Source: Nonomuraea sp. NEAU-A123 (GTDB lineage Bacteria > Actinomycetota > Actinomycetes > Streptosporangiales > Streptosporangiaceae). From it: a stretch of 64,000 bases of DNA. The stretch spans positions 186,001-250,000 of the forward strand of contig NZ_JAHFZZ010000014.1 in the NCBI RefSeq assembly GCF_018603905.1. The letters are read 5' to 3'. The notes beneath the pieces were generated by a model. That model worked only from the letters and a program-made list of their open reading frames with translations, searched no databases and was not told the DNA's origin. The position numbers and the translations under genes were made by a program. Position 1 is the stretch's first letter. Each line of letters opens with the position of its first letter. This document shows, in pieces, positions 6,664 to 15,813 of the stretch.

Positions 6664-7887
6664 TCAGTCGGTGCTCGGCAGCGGCCGGGCCACCCGTACA
6701 CCGACCAGCAGCAACAGGCCGACGGCGGCCAGGATCCCGACGGCGATGACCGGCACCAGGGCCTGGTAGCCCATCCCGCCGGCCACCAGGCCGAACAGCG
6801 GCGGACCGAGCAACGACCCGAGGCTGCCCGCCTGGGCGACCACGCCGTTGCCGACATCAGCGTGGTCGAGACGCTCCAGCACCAGCGGGAGCGCGGCGAA
6901 GACGAGGGCTCCCAGGAACCCGTTCTCCATCGAGACGACCCCCGCGCCGGCCTGTACGGCTGCCACCGAACCGGGGCCGCCGTACATCAGCCAGGCAGCC
7001 GGTACGGTCAGCAGCCCGACCAGCCCCAGGACGCCGACCGGCGTGCCCCTGCGGAGCAGCACTCCCATGGCCAGCCCGCCGAGCACGCTGAGCAGCGAGA
7101 TCACCGAGGTCACGGCGCCGGCGGCGGTGGCTGAGCGTCCGTGCTGCTCGATGAGGAGCGTGGGCAGGAGGACGATCACCGGAATGGTCACCAACGCGGC
7201 CAGGCAGAAGGCCGCGGCGAGCACCGCCGGCCACATCAGCGCCCCGGCGCGCGGGACGGGCCCGGCCGCGGTCTGCCGCCCGGCCCCGCGTGGCAGCCGT
7301 ACCCAGACCACCAGCGCCATCACGAACGTCAGGCCGGCGAGCAGCCCGATCCAGCCGCGCCAGCCCAGAGCGGAACCCATCGCGCCCCCCGCGAGCGTGC
7401 TCGCGCCGATTCCCATCGGGACGAACGTGGCCCAGAACGACAGCGCCATGCTGCGGTCCCGCTCGCGGGCCAGCCGGAGAATGAGCGCCGGGCAGGAGAT
7501 GGTGACCAGCACGTATCCGATGCCCTCGACGCCCCGGACGGCCAGCAACCAGGCGAAGTCACCGGTTGCCACGCTCACCGCGCTCGCCGCCGCGATCAGG
7601 ATCAGGCCGGCGACCAGCGACCTCTCCGCGCCGAAGCGGCGTACCAGATACCCGGCGGGCAGGCCGACGGCGGCGCCCACGCCGACGACCGCCGAGATCA
7701 CCCAGCCCAGCCGCGACAGCGACAGCCCGAGCTCGGCCGCCACCACCGGCCCGACCGAGGCGAACTTGCCGAGGCTCATCGCCGCGACGACCCCGCCGAG
7801 GTAGACGATGACGATCGTCACCCACGGCGAGCTCGGCGGGGATTCCACGCTCGGCTTCGATGTGGCGGGCGCTGGCTGGGGGTCCAT
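6664..7887 (-). CDS. MFS transporter (CynX/NarK-like, 12 TM)
   Basis: A 407-residue protein with about 12 hydrophobic helices. The ATG at 7887 follows GAAGGAGA and gives the start MDPQPAPATSKPS; a longer frame has no RBS. Major facilitator features are visible: the loop 2-3 motif GLPAGYLVRRFGAERSL (about residues 75-91), VRGVEGIGYVLVTISCPALI, and a second repeat with GGLAMGVLLRRGTP. It resembles the CynX/NimT-like group of MFS permeases that move small anions or drugs; the substrate cannot be read from the sequence. It is convergent with the truncated SRPBCC gene, with essentially no spacer, so the deletion end lies right at its stop codon. The neighbouring genes give no pathway. Confidence 0.85.
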   Translation of the reverse strand: MDPQPAPATSKPSVESPPSSPWVTIVIVYLGGVVAAMSLGKFASVGPVVAAELGLSLSRLGWVISAVVGVGAAVGLPAGYLVRRFGAERSLVAGLILIAAASAVSVATGDFAWLLAVRGVEGIGYVLVTISCPALILRLARERDRSMALSFWATFVPMGIGASTLAGGAMGSALGWRGWIGLLAGLTFVMALVVWVRLPRGAGRQTAAGPVPRAGALMWPAVLAAAFCLAALVTIPVIVLLPTLLIEQHGRSATAAGAVTSVISLLSVLGGLAMGVLLRRGTPVGVLGLVGLLTVPAAWLMYGGPGSVAAVQAGAGVVSMENGFLGALVFAALPLVLERLDHADVGNGVVAQAGSLGSLLGPPLFGLVAGGMGYQALVPVIAVGILAAVGLLLLVGVRVARPLPSTD

Positions 7888-8061
7888 GAGTCTCCTTCGC
7901 ACCGTTTGGGGGAGCACTCCCGGATTCGATCATTGCCGGGCAGCCGGTGCCGTTCAACCCGATTCAGTCGCCCGTCGAAAGCAGAGTCGTCGCCTGGCGT
8001 ACGCCTACCGTTGACGTAAATTTCCTGCTGCCGCCGCGCGTAGATCCCAAAGTGATCATCC

Positions 8062-8661
8062 ATGCGCAAGTCAGCTCTCGCTTTACTCTTCGCGTTGGTC
8101 ACGACCGCCTCGGCCGCGGTCACCATGGCCATTCCCGCGACCGCCAACACCTTCGGCTTCTACGCATGGCACCCCACCTGGTGCTGCCCCAAGACGGACA
8201 ACCGCGACGTCTACTGGAACGCCTCCACCCTCACCACCAACATGCTGTACGCCGCCGACTACGGCATGGCCAACCTGGACTACCAGTCCGATCTGCGCAT
8301 CGGAGGCTATGACAGCGCCGCCGGCACCCACACCGACGTGGTGATGTTCGACGCCTACTACGTCGACTACTGGGGCAAGGACTGGGACGGCTCCAGCACC
8401 GGCAAGAACCTCACCGGCTCCACCAAGTGCGTCAGGGTGCTGGCCCAGATAGGCGGCGAATACACCTGTGACCGGGCCGAGCTCCGCTTCGACCTGGCCG
8501 ACATGACGAGCACGGCCGTTCGCAGGAAGACCGCCTGCCACGAGATCGGGCACAGCATCGGACTGGGCCACACGAACCTCACCTCATGCATGAAGGCCGG
8601 CACGTCCACCACCGCCACCTACAGCAGCCACGACCGCGCGCACATCAACGGAGCGTGGTGA
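8062..8661 (+). CDS. Secreted snapalysin-like zinc metalloprotease
   Basis: A 199-residue protein with a Sec signal peptide (MRKSALALLFALVTTASAAV, cleavage near ATA/NTF) and a small mature enzyme. The zinc site is ACHEIGHSIGLGHTN at about residues 161-175, a full metzincin HExxHxxGxxH, followed by SCMKAG with the Met-turn methionine. The end (YSSHDRAHINGAW) resembles the last helix of snapalysin, although snapalysin has Asp as third ligand where this protein has His. Five cysteines suggest disulfides in the mature form. Unlike most small Streptomyces metalloproteases it has almost no propeptide. The TGA at 8659-8661 sits within the start region of the next gene, so the two are probably co-translated. 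Confidence 0.8.
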   Translation: MRKSALALLFALVTTASAAVTMAIPATANTFGFYAWHPTWCCPKTDNRDVYWNASTLTTNMLYAADYGMANLDYQSDLRIGGYDSAAGTHTDVVMFDAYYVDYWGKDWDGSSTGKNLTGSTKCVRVLAQIGGEYTCDRAELRFDLADMTSTAVRRKTACHEIGHSIGLGHTNLTSCMKAGTSTTATYSSHDRAHINGAW

Positions 8662-8663
8662 CC

Positions 8664-9572
8664 ATGCGGAACAAGCTCGTCATCGCGGTCACCCTGGTCG
8701 CCGCCGTCATCACCGGAACCGCGGCCGGCGCCGTGGTCAACACCCCGGAGCAGTCGTTCTGGGCGCAGATCCGCTACGGCGCGAGCGCGGGTGACGGCGA
8801 CTACCTGTTCGACTCGCTGGCCGACGTCACCCCCGGCGCCGCGGACTCGGCCGCCTTCAAGGCCTCCGCCGCCCTCGTCCAGGGCACGATCGTGGACATC
8901 GAGCCGGGCATCGCGTTCGCCTCCGACGACTCCGACGGTTCCTCCGCGATCGTCGCCTACGACAGTGAGGACGCCGCGATCCGGTACGCCAGCCTGGTCG
9001 TACGCGTGGACAAGGTCCTGGCCGGGCAGCTCGGCCAAGGCTACGCCGACGGGAAGATCAGACTGCAGGTCGAGCATCCCGCCACCTCGACACTGGCCGA
9101 GCTCAAGGACTCCATCGGCACGGCCGGCACGGGCCTCATGTACGTCCACAACCTGGCCGCGCGCCGGCAGCTCCTCGGCCGCCCTGTCACCGATCCCGCG
9201 CAACTGGCCTACGCCCAGTCGGTGCACGTGCCGATCGGCGAGGGCCTGTTCGTCGAGGAGTCGGCGGGCAGCCCCGTCATCGCCCCGCTCATGGACGGCG
9301 AACGGGCCGCGCAGCTCCTGGGCTACACCTACGTACCCGAGGATGAGTCCGAGCCCGCTCCTACGTCCACCTGCGACGACGACCTCTGCCCCCAGCCCAC
9401 GCGCAAGCCGGACGCGACGGCCACCTCCGTGCCCGCCGGAGAGCCGGAGACCGCGCCCACGACGACCACCGCGCCCACCGCGGGCACGGCGCCGACCCTG
9501 TCCACCCTGCGCACCCGGCTGGTGGCCAGCGCCTGCGCCGAAGGCACGGCGGCCGACTCATCGGCGTGCTGA
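8664..9572 (+). CDS. Secreted protein of unknown function, partner of the metalloprotease
   Basis: The start is ambiguous: ATG at 8664 (chosen, about 10 bp after GGAG) or GTG at 8655 or 8658, which would overlap the protease gene. The N-terminus MRNKLVIAVTLVAAVITGTAAGAVV is a signal peptide or anchor. The body (about residues 30-225) has the character of a small beta-rich domain: ALVQGTIVDIEPGIAF, IRYASLVVRVDKVLAGQL and IRLQVEHPATSTLAEL resemble secreted actinobacterial proteins with an OB-like barrel, but I cannot name a family. The last 90 residues are a disordered Thr/Pro/Ala-rich tail with CDDDLCPQP and two final cysteines. Tight coupling to a protease gene suggests an accessory, substrate or inhibitor role; that is inference. 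Confidence 0.7.
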   Translation: MRNKLVIAVTLVAAVITGTAAGAVVNTPEQSFWAQIRYGASAGDGDYLFDSLADVTPGAADSAAFKASAALVQGTIVDIEPGIAFASDDSDGSSAIVAYDSEDAAIRYASLVVRVDKVLAGQLGQGYADGKIRLQVEHPATSTLAELKDSIGTAGTGLMYVHNLAARRQLLGRPVTDPAQLAYAQSVHVPIGEGLFVEESAGSPVIAPLMDGERAAQLLGYTYVPEDESEPAPTSTCDDDLCPQPTRKPDATATSVPAGEPETAPTTTTAPTAGTAPTLSTLRTRLVASACAEGTAADSSAC

Positions 9573-9745
9573 TCTCGCCATCGGCGAGGACATGACCCGT
9601 CACGAGAACGCGGCGCCCAGGGTGCCCGTGACACGTTCCTCCTCCGCGAGCGCGCCCGCGAACACCGCGAACATGTCCGCGAGCAGGAGGAGCGGGTCGC
9701 GGGCACGCCGCTGCGCGTGGCCGTGTCGTAACGCGGGAGCGTCGG

Positions 9746-11446
9746 TTAGTCTGTGCGGTCGCGTTGGGCGGCGTACAGGTCGGTGACGCGGGGCGGTGAG
9801 CCCTGCTCGACCAGGAGGCTCTCCAGGTCGCCGGTGAAGTCCGGGGTGAGCTCGCTGGCGGTGCCGTTGGTGCCCTGGATGCCGACGGTCACGCTGCGGG
9901 GGGCCACGTCGGCGATCGTCAGGGCGTACGCGCTGCCGCCGGTGACCCGGACGTTCCAGTGCGCGATCCGGGCCCCGAACAGCGGGCCGGACGCGGCCGA
10001 GCCGCCGACGCGGCCGTTGTTCACCAGGGTGATGTTGGTCCGGGCGTTCTCGTACGGCAGTGCCCGGTGGGTGTCGAAGGTGCCCTCGGCCATCCGGCCG
10101 CGCCGCCAGACGTTGCCCGACGACAGGCCCTCCACGTTGAGGCCGTGGTGGACGGCGCCGGACGGCACCGGCACGGTGAACGCCTCGATCTCGAAGTCGT
10201 CGACGAGGTTGTCGTGCGACTGCATCCGGCAGGCGAAGCTGTGGTGAGCGGCCCGGCCGCCCACGGCGACTCTGGAGAGGGTGGTCGACTTGGCGGAGGT
10301 GAAGCCGAAGCCGAGGTCGCAGTTCTCCACGCGTACGTCGCTCGCCCAGCAGTCGTGCACGGCCTGGAAGCACACCCCGTTCGAGCCGGGATGTCTGTTG
10401 TGCGCGGTCATCGCGACCAGTTCGTTGCGGATGGTGAGCTGCTCGACGCCGCTGTCGTGGACGGTCGGGCCGATCGCGCGCAGCCGCGCCGGCCAGCCGG
10501 GGCGCAGGTCGTACTTGAGCGGCTGGGCCAGGACGACCAGACGGTCGCCGAGGATCGCCTCGACGCGGACGGGCCACTGGAGCGTGGCGTACTGGACGTA
10601 CTGGCCGCCGGAGCCGGTGACGAGCTGCGGCGCCCCGCGCGGCCAGTCGTAGGACCGGGCGCCGGGGATGTCGCCGGCCAGATGGGTCAGCAAGCTCGCG
10701 TCCGGTGGGTTGTCGCACTCGAGCACCACCATGTCGCCCGCGCGCAGCCGACTGGTGCCGGAGACGATGAGTGTCCGCTCGCCGCGGGAGGCGGCGCCGG
10801 CCTCCGCGAGGGTGTCTCCCAGCAGCCAGCCCTCGGTGCCGGCGAAGTCCTCGGCCTCCGACCGGGCCCGCCGCTCGGCCGCCATGAACCAGATCTGCCC
10901 GCCGGTCCACGACCAGCGGCTGTTGCCGTTGGACTGCCGGGCCGGCCGGTAACCGTCGTCCAGCGTCCGGCTGAAGCGCAGCACGGTGGCGTCGCGCCCG
11001 GCGCCGCGCAGGACGACGTTGGACCAGTGCACGAAGACCGGCGAGGCCAGCAGGTAGGTGCCGCGTGGCACCAGCACCACGCCGCCGCCCCGTTCCCCGG
11101 CCGCGCGCAGCGCCGCGTTGAACGCCGGGGCGCAGTCCGTCGTCCCGTCCGCGCGGGCGCCGTGGTCGGTCACCCGGGTCACCACGTCCAGGCGCGGCAG
11201 ACGGGCTCCGAGGCGGTAGCCCGCGCGGGATATGTCGGGTATCAGGGGGTGGGATCCGGGCGCCTGCGCCCACTGGTCCAGCAGCGCGGCGGACGCGTCC
11301 GGATGGCGGGCCGGCGCCCCCTCGGTCGTCGCGCGGGCGGTTTCGGCCCCCGCCACGGATCCGCTCACGAGCGCGGGCGCGGCGATGGCCGCCACCGCGC
11401 CACCGACGAGCGTTCGGCGGCTCAGCTTGGCGAGGTCCTGACGCAT
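9746..11446 (-). CDS. Tat-exported right-handed beta-helix (pectate lyase superfamily) protein
   Basis: A 566-residue protein. The ATG at 11446 has GAGGAG upstream and begins MRQDLAKLSRRTLVGGAVAA, a twin-arginine signal (SRRTL). The mature part opens with VVTRVTDHGARADGTTDCAPAFNAALR and GGGVVLVPRGTYLL, the standard entry of pectate-lyase-3/GH28-related beta-helix proteins. Parallel-helix rungs follow (VVLRGAGRDATVLRFS, VEQLTIRNELV, SDVRVENCDLGFGFTSAKS, NITLVNN). Relatives act on polysaccharides or glycosaminoglycans, or are phage-tail-like hydrolases; no catalytic set is certain here. It is divergent from the secreted phosphoesterase gene across a 332-bp gap that carries repeat motifs, so the two may share regulation. 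Confidence 0.8.
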   Translation of the reverse strand: MRQDLAKLSRRTLVGGAVAAIAAPALVSGSVAGAETARATTEGAPARHPDASAALLDQWAQAPGSHPLIPDISRAGYRLGARLPRLDVVTRVTDHGARADGTTDCAPAFNAALRAAGERGGGVVLVPRGTYLLASPVFVHWSNVVLRGAGRDATVLRFSRTLDDGYRPARQSNGNSRWSWTGGQIWFMAAERRARSEAEDFAGTEGWLLGDTLAEAGAASRGERTLIVSGTSRLRAGDMVVLECDNPPDASLLTHLAGDIPGARSYDWPRGAPQLVTGSGGQYVQYATLQWPVRVEAILGDRLVVLAQPLKYDLRPGWPARLRAIGPTVHDSGVEQLTIRNELVAMTAHNRHPGSNGVCFQAVHDCWASDVRVENCDLGFGFTSAKSTTLSRVAVGGRAAHHSFACRMQSHDNLVDDFEIEAFTVPVPSGAVHHGLNVEGLSSGNVWRRGRMAEGTFDTHRALPYENARTNITLVNNGRVGGSAASGPLFGARIAHWNVRVTGGSAYALTIADVAPRSVTVGIQGTNGTASELTPDFTGDLESLLVEQGSPPRVTDLYAAQRDRTD

Positions 11447-11778
11447 GGTGCTCCTCGGAGTCGAGCGGTGCGGTGAACTCAAAGATGGGATCTTTTGACT
11501 GTAATCCCATAGAATGTCGGGCCTGTCAACTGCCTTGCGCGGGGAAGTGGCGACTATACATCGGATGTTTTTCCGAAAAACTTGTCTCGTCCGGAGAGGT
11601 TGTCTGGACGTTCTGTAAGGACGTTCGATCTTGTGACCCATTTGCTCCTATTTCGTAATGGATGAGCAGAATCATCTGATCGTTTGCTTTCTCTTCAGCC
11701 TCTCCATGCACACCATTCACGGGTGCGCTCCAAAGTGTTCGCCGCAAGGGCACGTAAGGAAAGAAGGGACTGCATCTG
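11447..11778. promoter_or_regulatory. Divergent intergenic region with an inverted repeat and a tandem direct repeat
   Basis: No gene is visible in these 332 bp, which are richer in A+T than the flanks. Two motifs stand out: an inverted repeat ATGGGAT/ATCCCAT (11485-11491 and 11504-11510, 12-bp spacer) near the beta-helix gene, and two perfect copies of GGACGTTC (11606-11613 and 11619-11626, 13-bp pitch) in the middle. Both could be operators of the divergent promoters. No full -35/-10 pair with correct spacing was found by eye. Confidence 0.4.
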
Positions 11779-14700
11779 ATGCGGTCAGCAGCACGTAAAT
11801 CACGGGGTGGTTTAGGGCGCCGATGGCGTCTCGCCGCGGTCGGCACGGTCGTGGCGCTGCTCATGAGCAGCCTCGTCACGTCGGCCTACGCCGATCCCGA
11901 CCCGGCGCAGCAAGAGCGGGGACGGCCCAGCCCGACGCCCACCAGCTCCCAGAGCCCGGCGAACCCTCCGACGCTCACCCCCGTCAGCGGTTCCTACCTT
12001 GAGGGCAAGGCGAAGGTCGCGGCGGTCCCGTCCACGGCCGGTGACAGCGTCACGAAACTCGACATCGACGGCAAGGCGCTCGACGCCACCCGTACCGTGG
12101 GCGTCTCCAAGCTCAGCTTCGACGTCGGCCCGAACTCCACGGAGGCGCAGTACCACAGCTACGTGCTCGTCAACGGCGCTCACCGCAGCGACATCGGCGA
12201 CTACGTGAGCACGCGGGCCACCATCGACATCCCCAACGAGCAGCTCGTCAAGGGCGAGAACACCGTCGAGATCGTCGTCGGGACGGTCCAGTCCTCGTGC
12301 GGCGTCAACTACGACGACTTCGTGCTGTCCGACGTCGGTCTCGTACTGCTCGGCGAGGTCGCGGACGGCGAGGACAACCCCTACACCCTCTCCTTCGGCG
12401 ACGGAAGCTGCGGTACGAACACCTCGCTGCTGAAGCGCGCCACGCTCAAGTTCTTCGTCCAGTCCGACCCGCAGGGCACCACCGGCCTCGCCGCGGACGT
12501 GGACACGGCCAAACTGGACAACGGCGAGCACGCCATCACCGCCACGACCGCGGCCGGCGTGACCGTCAAGAACACCGTGACCGTGAACAACGCCCCGGCC
12601 GGCGCGCCGCGGCTGCTGCCCACGGACGGCACGCTCGTGGCCGGCACCAAGCCGGTCTTCGCGACCGTCCCGGCCGCCGGCGGGGACGGGGTCAAGTCCC
12701 TCACCGTCGATGGCGCCGAGCCCGTCACGAAGGCCACGCTCGGCAACGGCGCCGCGCAGCTCAGCTTCGACGTGGGCGCGGACTCGATCGACGACAAGTT
12801 CGACAACTTCCTGCTCGTCAACGGCAAGCGCGTCGACCTGGGCGGTTCCTGGGTGAGCCGGCGGGTGACCATCGCGGTTCCGGCCCGGTTCCTGGTGCCC
12901 GGCGACAACGTGATCAAGGTGGTCACCGGAGACTACAAGGAGACCTGCGGCAACAACCGCGACGACTTCGTCATCGCCAACCTCGCCCTCGCCCTGGACG
13001 GCGGCACCGTGACCGGCCAGGACATCAAGCCGTCGTACGAGATGGGCGACGGCACCTGCGGCAGCAGCCAGACCGCGCTGCGCGAGGCCGAGCTGCGCTA
13101 CAAGATCGACGCTCCGGCGGTGCACGTCATGGAGACGCTCGGCTCGGGCAACGCGACGCTCAGCTTCAACGTGGGCAGCAACTCGATCGAGGCGCGCTAC
13201 CAGAACTACGTGCTCGTCAACGGCCAGAAGGTCGTGCTCGACGGTGACTTCGTCAGCCGCCGCGTCGACTTCACGATCCCGAACGAGTTCCTGGTGCCCG
13301 GCTGGAACACGATCGACCTCGTGGCCGGCACCTTCCCGACGTCGTGCGGCAACAACCGCGACGACTTCGCGATCTCCAACATCGCCCTCACCCCGGCGGC
13401 GGGCACGGCGGCCGGTCAGATGCTCAAGACCTCGTACGGCATGGGCGACGGCAACTGCGGTGACACCGTGAACTCGCTGACCGAGATCGACCTCGAGTTC
13501 CTCGTGGATGCCCCGGCCCGCGGCCTGCGCGCCGACCTCGACACCACCGCCATCAAGGACGGCAAGCACACGCTGTCCGCCACGTCGGCGGCGGGCGAGG
13601 TCGCCACGCGGCTCCTGGTCACCGACAACTCGGCGCCGAAGGTCGGCAAGAGCGTCCCGGCCGCGAACGAGAAGATCTCCGCCTCGGTCGTGCTGGACGT
13701 CAAGCTCGAGGACGCCTCGGGCGTGGTGTCCGGGCCGGACGTCAAGCTCGACGGCCAGCCGATCGAGCTGGGCGCCAAGGTGGGGCCGGGTCTTCGAGCC
13801 GGTTCCCACACGCTGGCCGTGACCGGGGCCGACGGGCTCGGCAACACCGCGACCCGCGAGATCGTGTTCGAGTCCGCGGGCATCCCGGATGTTCCCGCCG
13901 AGCTGACCCCGGCGCTGGGGAGCGTCGACGTGTCCGACCCCGTCAAGCTGTCGGCGAAGGTCGCCGAGCCCGACGGCGGCCCGGTGACGGCGACGTTCTC
14001 GCAGGCCGAGATCCTCACTCCGAACCAGGTCTACCAGGGCACGGCCACGTCCCTCCCCACGACCCTGCAGGTGCCGGGCGAGAAGCGCGTCAAGGCCGAC
14101 GGGCTCGACCCCGCCGACGGCAAGCTGCTCGACGCGCCGGCCGGTCAGGACATCACCTACCAGCGGTACGACGTCAAGGTGGAGGGGCACGTAGCCGCTC
14201 CGGTCCTGCGCTGGGAGGGCGTCATCGACCCCGAGCGCCTGGTGTCGCTGCGGGTGTGGAACACCAAGGACAAGGCGTGGGACCTCCTGACGAGTGCCCG
14301 CGGCGCCGCCGAGGGCAAGACCTCGCTCACGTCCGTGGTCGACGAGAAGTACATCGACAAGCGGCAGGTGCACGTCATGGTGACGGGTGAGGACCCGTTC
14401 GCCGACGACGTCGATCCCGGTGACCCGAACCACTTCGACGACCCCGCCTCGTACGACTTCTCGATCGTCCACTACACCGACACCCAGTACATCTCCGAGG
14501 GCGCGGTGGAGCAGGAGACGGCCGAGGAGCGCGCGGTGTGGGAGTCCGCCTACTCCGGCGTCGTCGACTGGATCAAGGCGAACAAGGACCAGCGCAAGAT
14601 CTCCTACGTCGCGCACACCGGCGACATCATCGAGAACAACATCCGCAAGCCCACGGACGAGGCCACGCAGAAGGAGATCACCGGCGAGTTCGAGGTGTCG

Positions 14701-15753
14701 TCGAAGCAGCAGCGCGTGCTGGACGAGGCCAACATCCCCAACGGCGTGATCGCCGGCAACCACGACAACCAGTCGGGCACCGAGGACGGCCCGGAGGCGA
14801 TCTACAACAAGTACTACGGCCCCAGCCGCTACCAGGACGCCTCACAGGGCTGGCAGCACGCCAAGTACGGCGGCCCGTGGAAGGAAGGCGACAACCAGAA
14901 CCACTACGACCTGTTCTCCGCCGGTGGGCTGGACTTCGTCGTGGTCGGTCTGTCGTTCGGCGTGACGAGGGAGGAGGCCGAATGGGCCGACTCCATCTTC
15001 AAGAAGTTCCCCGACCGCAACGGCATCCTGCTCTCGCACGACTACCTCGTGCCGAGCACCAACCCCGACGGGCGCGGCGCCGGATTCACCGCCCCCGACG
15101 GCTCGATGCTGTACAAGACGGTGGTCGAGAAGAACCCGAACGTCTTCCTCATCCTCGCCGGTCACGAACACGGCGTGGGCACCAACGTGAAGCCGAAGGT
15201 GGGCCAGGTCGGCAACGGCGTCGTCGAGCTGCTGGCGGACTACCAGTTCTACACGGTGTCGGCCGACCGTCTCGGGCTCACCGAGATCGGCGGGTACAAG
15301 CCGGACGACCAGCTCCAGTTCGGTGCGAGCTTCTTCCGGCTGCTGCAGTTCAACGTCAAGCGGGCGGAGCTGAGCATCGACGCCTACTCTCCGCTGCTCA
15401 ACGACTTCGGCGCCACCGAGTTCGATCCGCTGCGCCGCTACAACGGCCGCGAGGACAACATGGTGCTGCCGGTCGATCTCACCTCCCGCACGACGAGCTT
15501 CCAGACCGACTCCCTGGCGCTCTACAAGCCCAGCCGGATCATCGGTAAAAGCACGGTCACGTCGGGTCAGGTCGCCTCGGTCACCTGGAACCGCCTCAAG
15601 GACGACACGGCCTACGCCTGGTTCGTCGTGGCGCGTTCCGCAGGCGGCGGTGTGACCGCCTCCGAACCGAGCGTCTTCGTCACGAAGGACGAGCACGGCC
15701 GTCCCGGCAAGTGGGATGCCGACTCGCCCATGTACCACTGGTTCAACCGCTGA
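11779..15753 (+). CDS. Large secreted calcineurin-like metallophosphoesterase with repeated beta-sandwich modules
   Basis: A 1,324-residue protein. The Sec signal (RRWRLAAVGTVVALLMSSLV, cleavage near AYA/DPD) is followed by a Pro/Ser linker. Three related modules follow (about 95-220, 300-430, 450-560), each with LSFDVGPNS-like strands, YVLVNG, an SCGxNxDDFxxxN loop and a GDGxCG motif. The third module begins abruptly after KIDAPA and lacks about 90 residues that precede the others. Ig-like segments (about 620-870) lead to the phosphoesterase domain (about 890-1200), with metal ligands in VHYTDTQY, AHTGDIIENN, IAGNHDNQSG, LLSHDY and LAGHEHGVG. The C-terminal domain is fibronectin-like. Substrate unknown; the modules may bind glycans or teichoic acid (inference). 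A 13-bp hairpin terminator follows. Confidence 0.85.
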   Translation: MRSAARKSRGGLGRRWRLAAVGTVVALLMSSLVTSAYADPDPAQQERGRPSPTPTSSQSPANPPTLTPVSGSYLEGKAKVAAVPSTAGDSVTKLDIDGKALDATRTVGVSKLSFDVGPNSTEAQYHSYVLVNGAHRSDIGDYVSTRATIDIPNEQLVKGENTVEIVVGTVQSSCGVNYDDFVLSDVGLVLLGEVADGEDNPYTLSFGDGSCGTNTSLLKRATLKFFVQSDPQGTTGLAADVDTAKLDNGEHAITATTAAGVTVKNTVTVNNAPAGAPRLLPTDGTLVAGTKPVFATVPAAGGDGVKSLTVDGAEPVTKATLGNGAAQLSFDVGADSIDDKFDNFLLVNGKRVDLGGSWVSRRVTIAVPARFLVPGDNVIKVVTGDYKETCGNNRDDFVIANLALALDGGTVTGQDIKPSYEMGDGTCGSSQTALREAELRYKIDAPAVHVMETLGSGNATLSFNVGSNSIEARYQNYVLVNGQKVVLDGDFVSRRVDFTIPNEFLVPGWNTIDLVAGTFPTSCGNNRDDFAISNIALTPAAGTAAGQMLKTSYGMGDGNCGDTVNSLTEIDLEFLVDAPARGLRADLDTTAIKDGKHTLSATSAAGEVATRLLVTDNSAPKVGKSVPAANEKISASVVLDVKLEDASGVVSGPDVKLDGQPIELGAKVGPGLRAGSHTLAVTGADGLGNTATREIVFESAGIPDVPAELTPALGSVDVSDPVKLSAKVAEPDGGPVTATFSQAEILTPNQVYQGTATSLPTTLQVPGEKRVKADGLDPADGKLLDAPAGQDITYQRYDVKVEGHVAAPVLRWEGVIDPERLVSLRVWNTKDKAWDLLTSARGAAEGKTSLTSVVDEKYIDKRQVHVMVTGEDPFADDVDPGDPNHFDDPASYDFSIVHYTDTQYISEGAVEQETAEERAVWESAYSGVVDWIKANKDQRKISYVAHTGDIIENNIRKPTDEATQKEITGEFEVSSKQQRVLDEANIPNGVIAGNHDNQSGTEDGPEAIYNKYYGPSRYQDASQGWQHAKYGGPWKEGDNQNHYDLFSAGGLDFVVVGLSFGVTREEAEWADSIFKKFPDRNGILLSHDYLVPSTNPDGRGAGFTAPDGSMLYKTVVEKNPNVFLILAGHEHGVGTNVKPKVGQVGNGVVELLADYQFYTVSADRLGLTEIGGYKPDDQLQFGASFFRLLQFNVKRAELSIDAYSPLLNDFGATEFDPLRRYNGREDNMVLPVDLTSRTTSFQTDSLALYKPSRIIGKSTVTSGQVASVTWNRLKDDTAYAWFVVARSAGGGVTASEPSVFVTKDEHGRPGKWDADSPMYHWFNR

Positions 15754-15759
15754 TCCAGC

Positions 15760-15788
15760 GCCGCCCCGGACCCACGGTCCGGGGCGGC
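15760..15788 (+). terminator. Strong hairpin terminator after the phosphoesterase gene
   Basis: GCCGCCCCGGACC (15760-15772) pairs perfectly with GGTCCGGGGCGGC (15776-15788) around a 3-nt loop, 13 bp in all, starting 7 nt after the stop codon. No T-tract follows, as is common in actinobacteria. It ends 25 nt before the next gene start, so partial read-through is possible. Confidence 0.75.
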
Positions 15789-15813
15789 GTCCACCTCGAT
15801 CTGGAGACTAGAC

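Noticed and set aside
9600..9740. Minus-strand frame ending DPLLLLADMFAVFAGALAEE and a stop, possibly the tail of a lost gene
   Set aside because: It looks like a natural protein end, but no family could be named and no upstream part is present; it may be chance in GC-rich DNA.
11812..14763. 983-codon minus frame opposite the phosphoesterase
   Set aside because: Composition (Val, Asp, Arg, His) is that of an antisense shadow; the plus-strand gene has a signal peptide and complete catalytic motifs.
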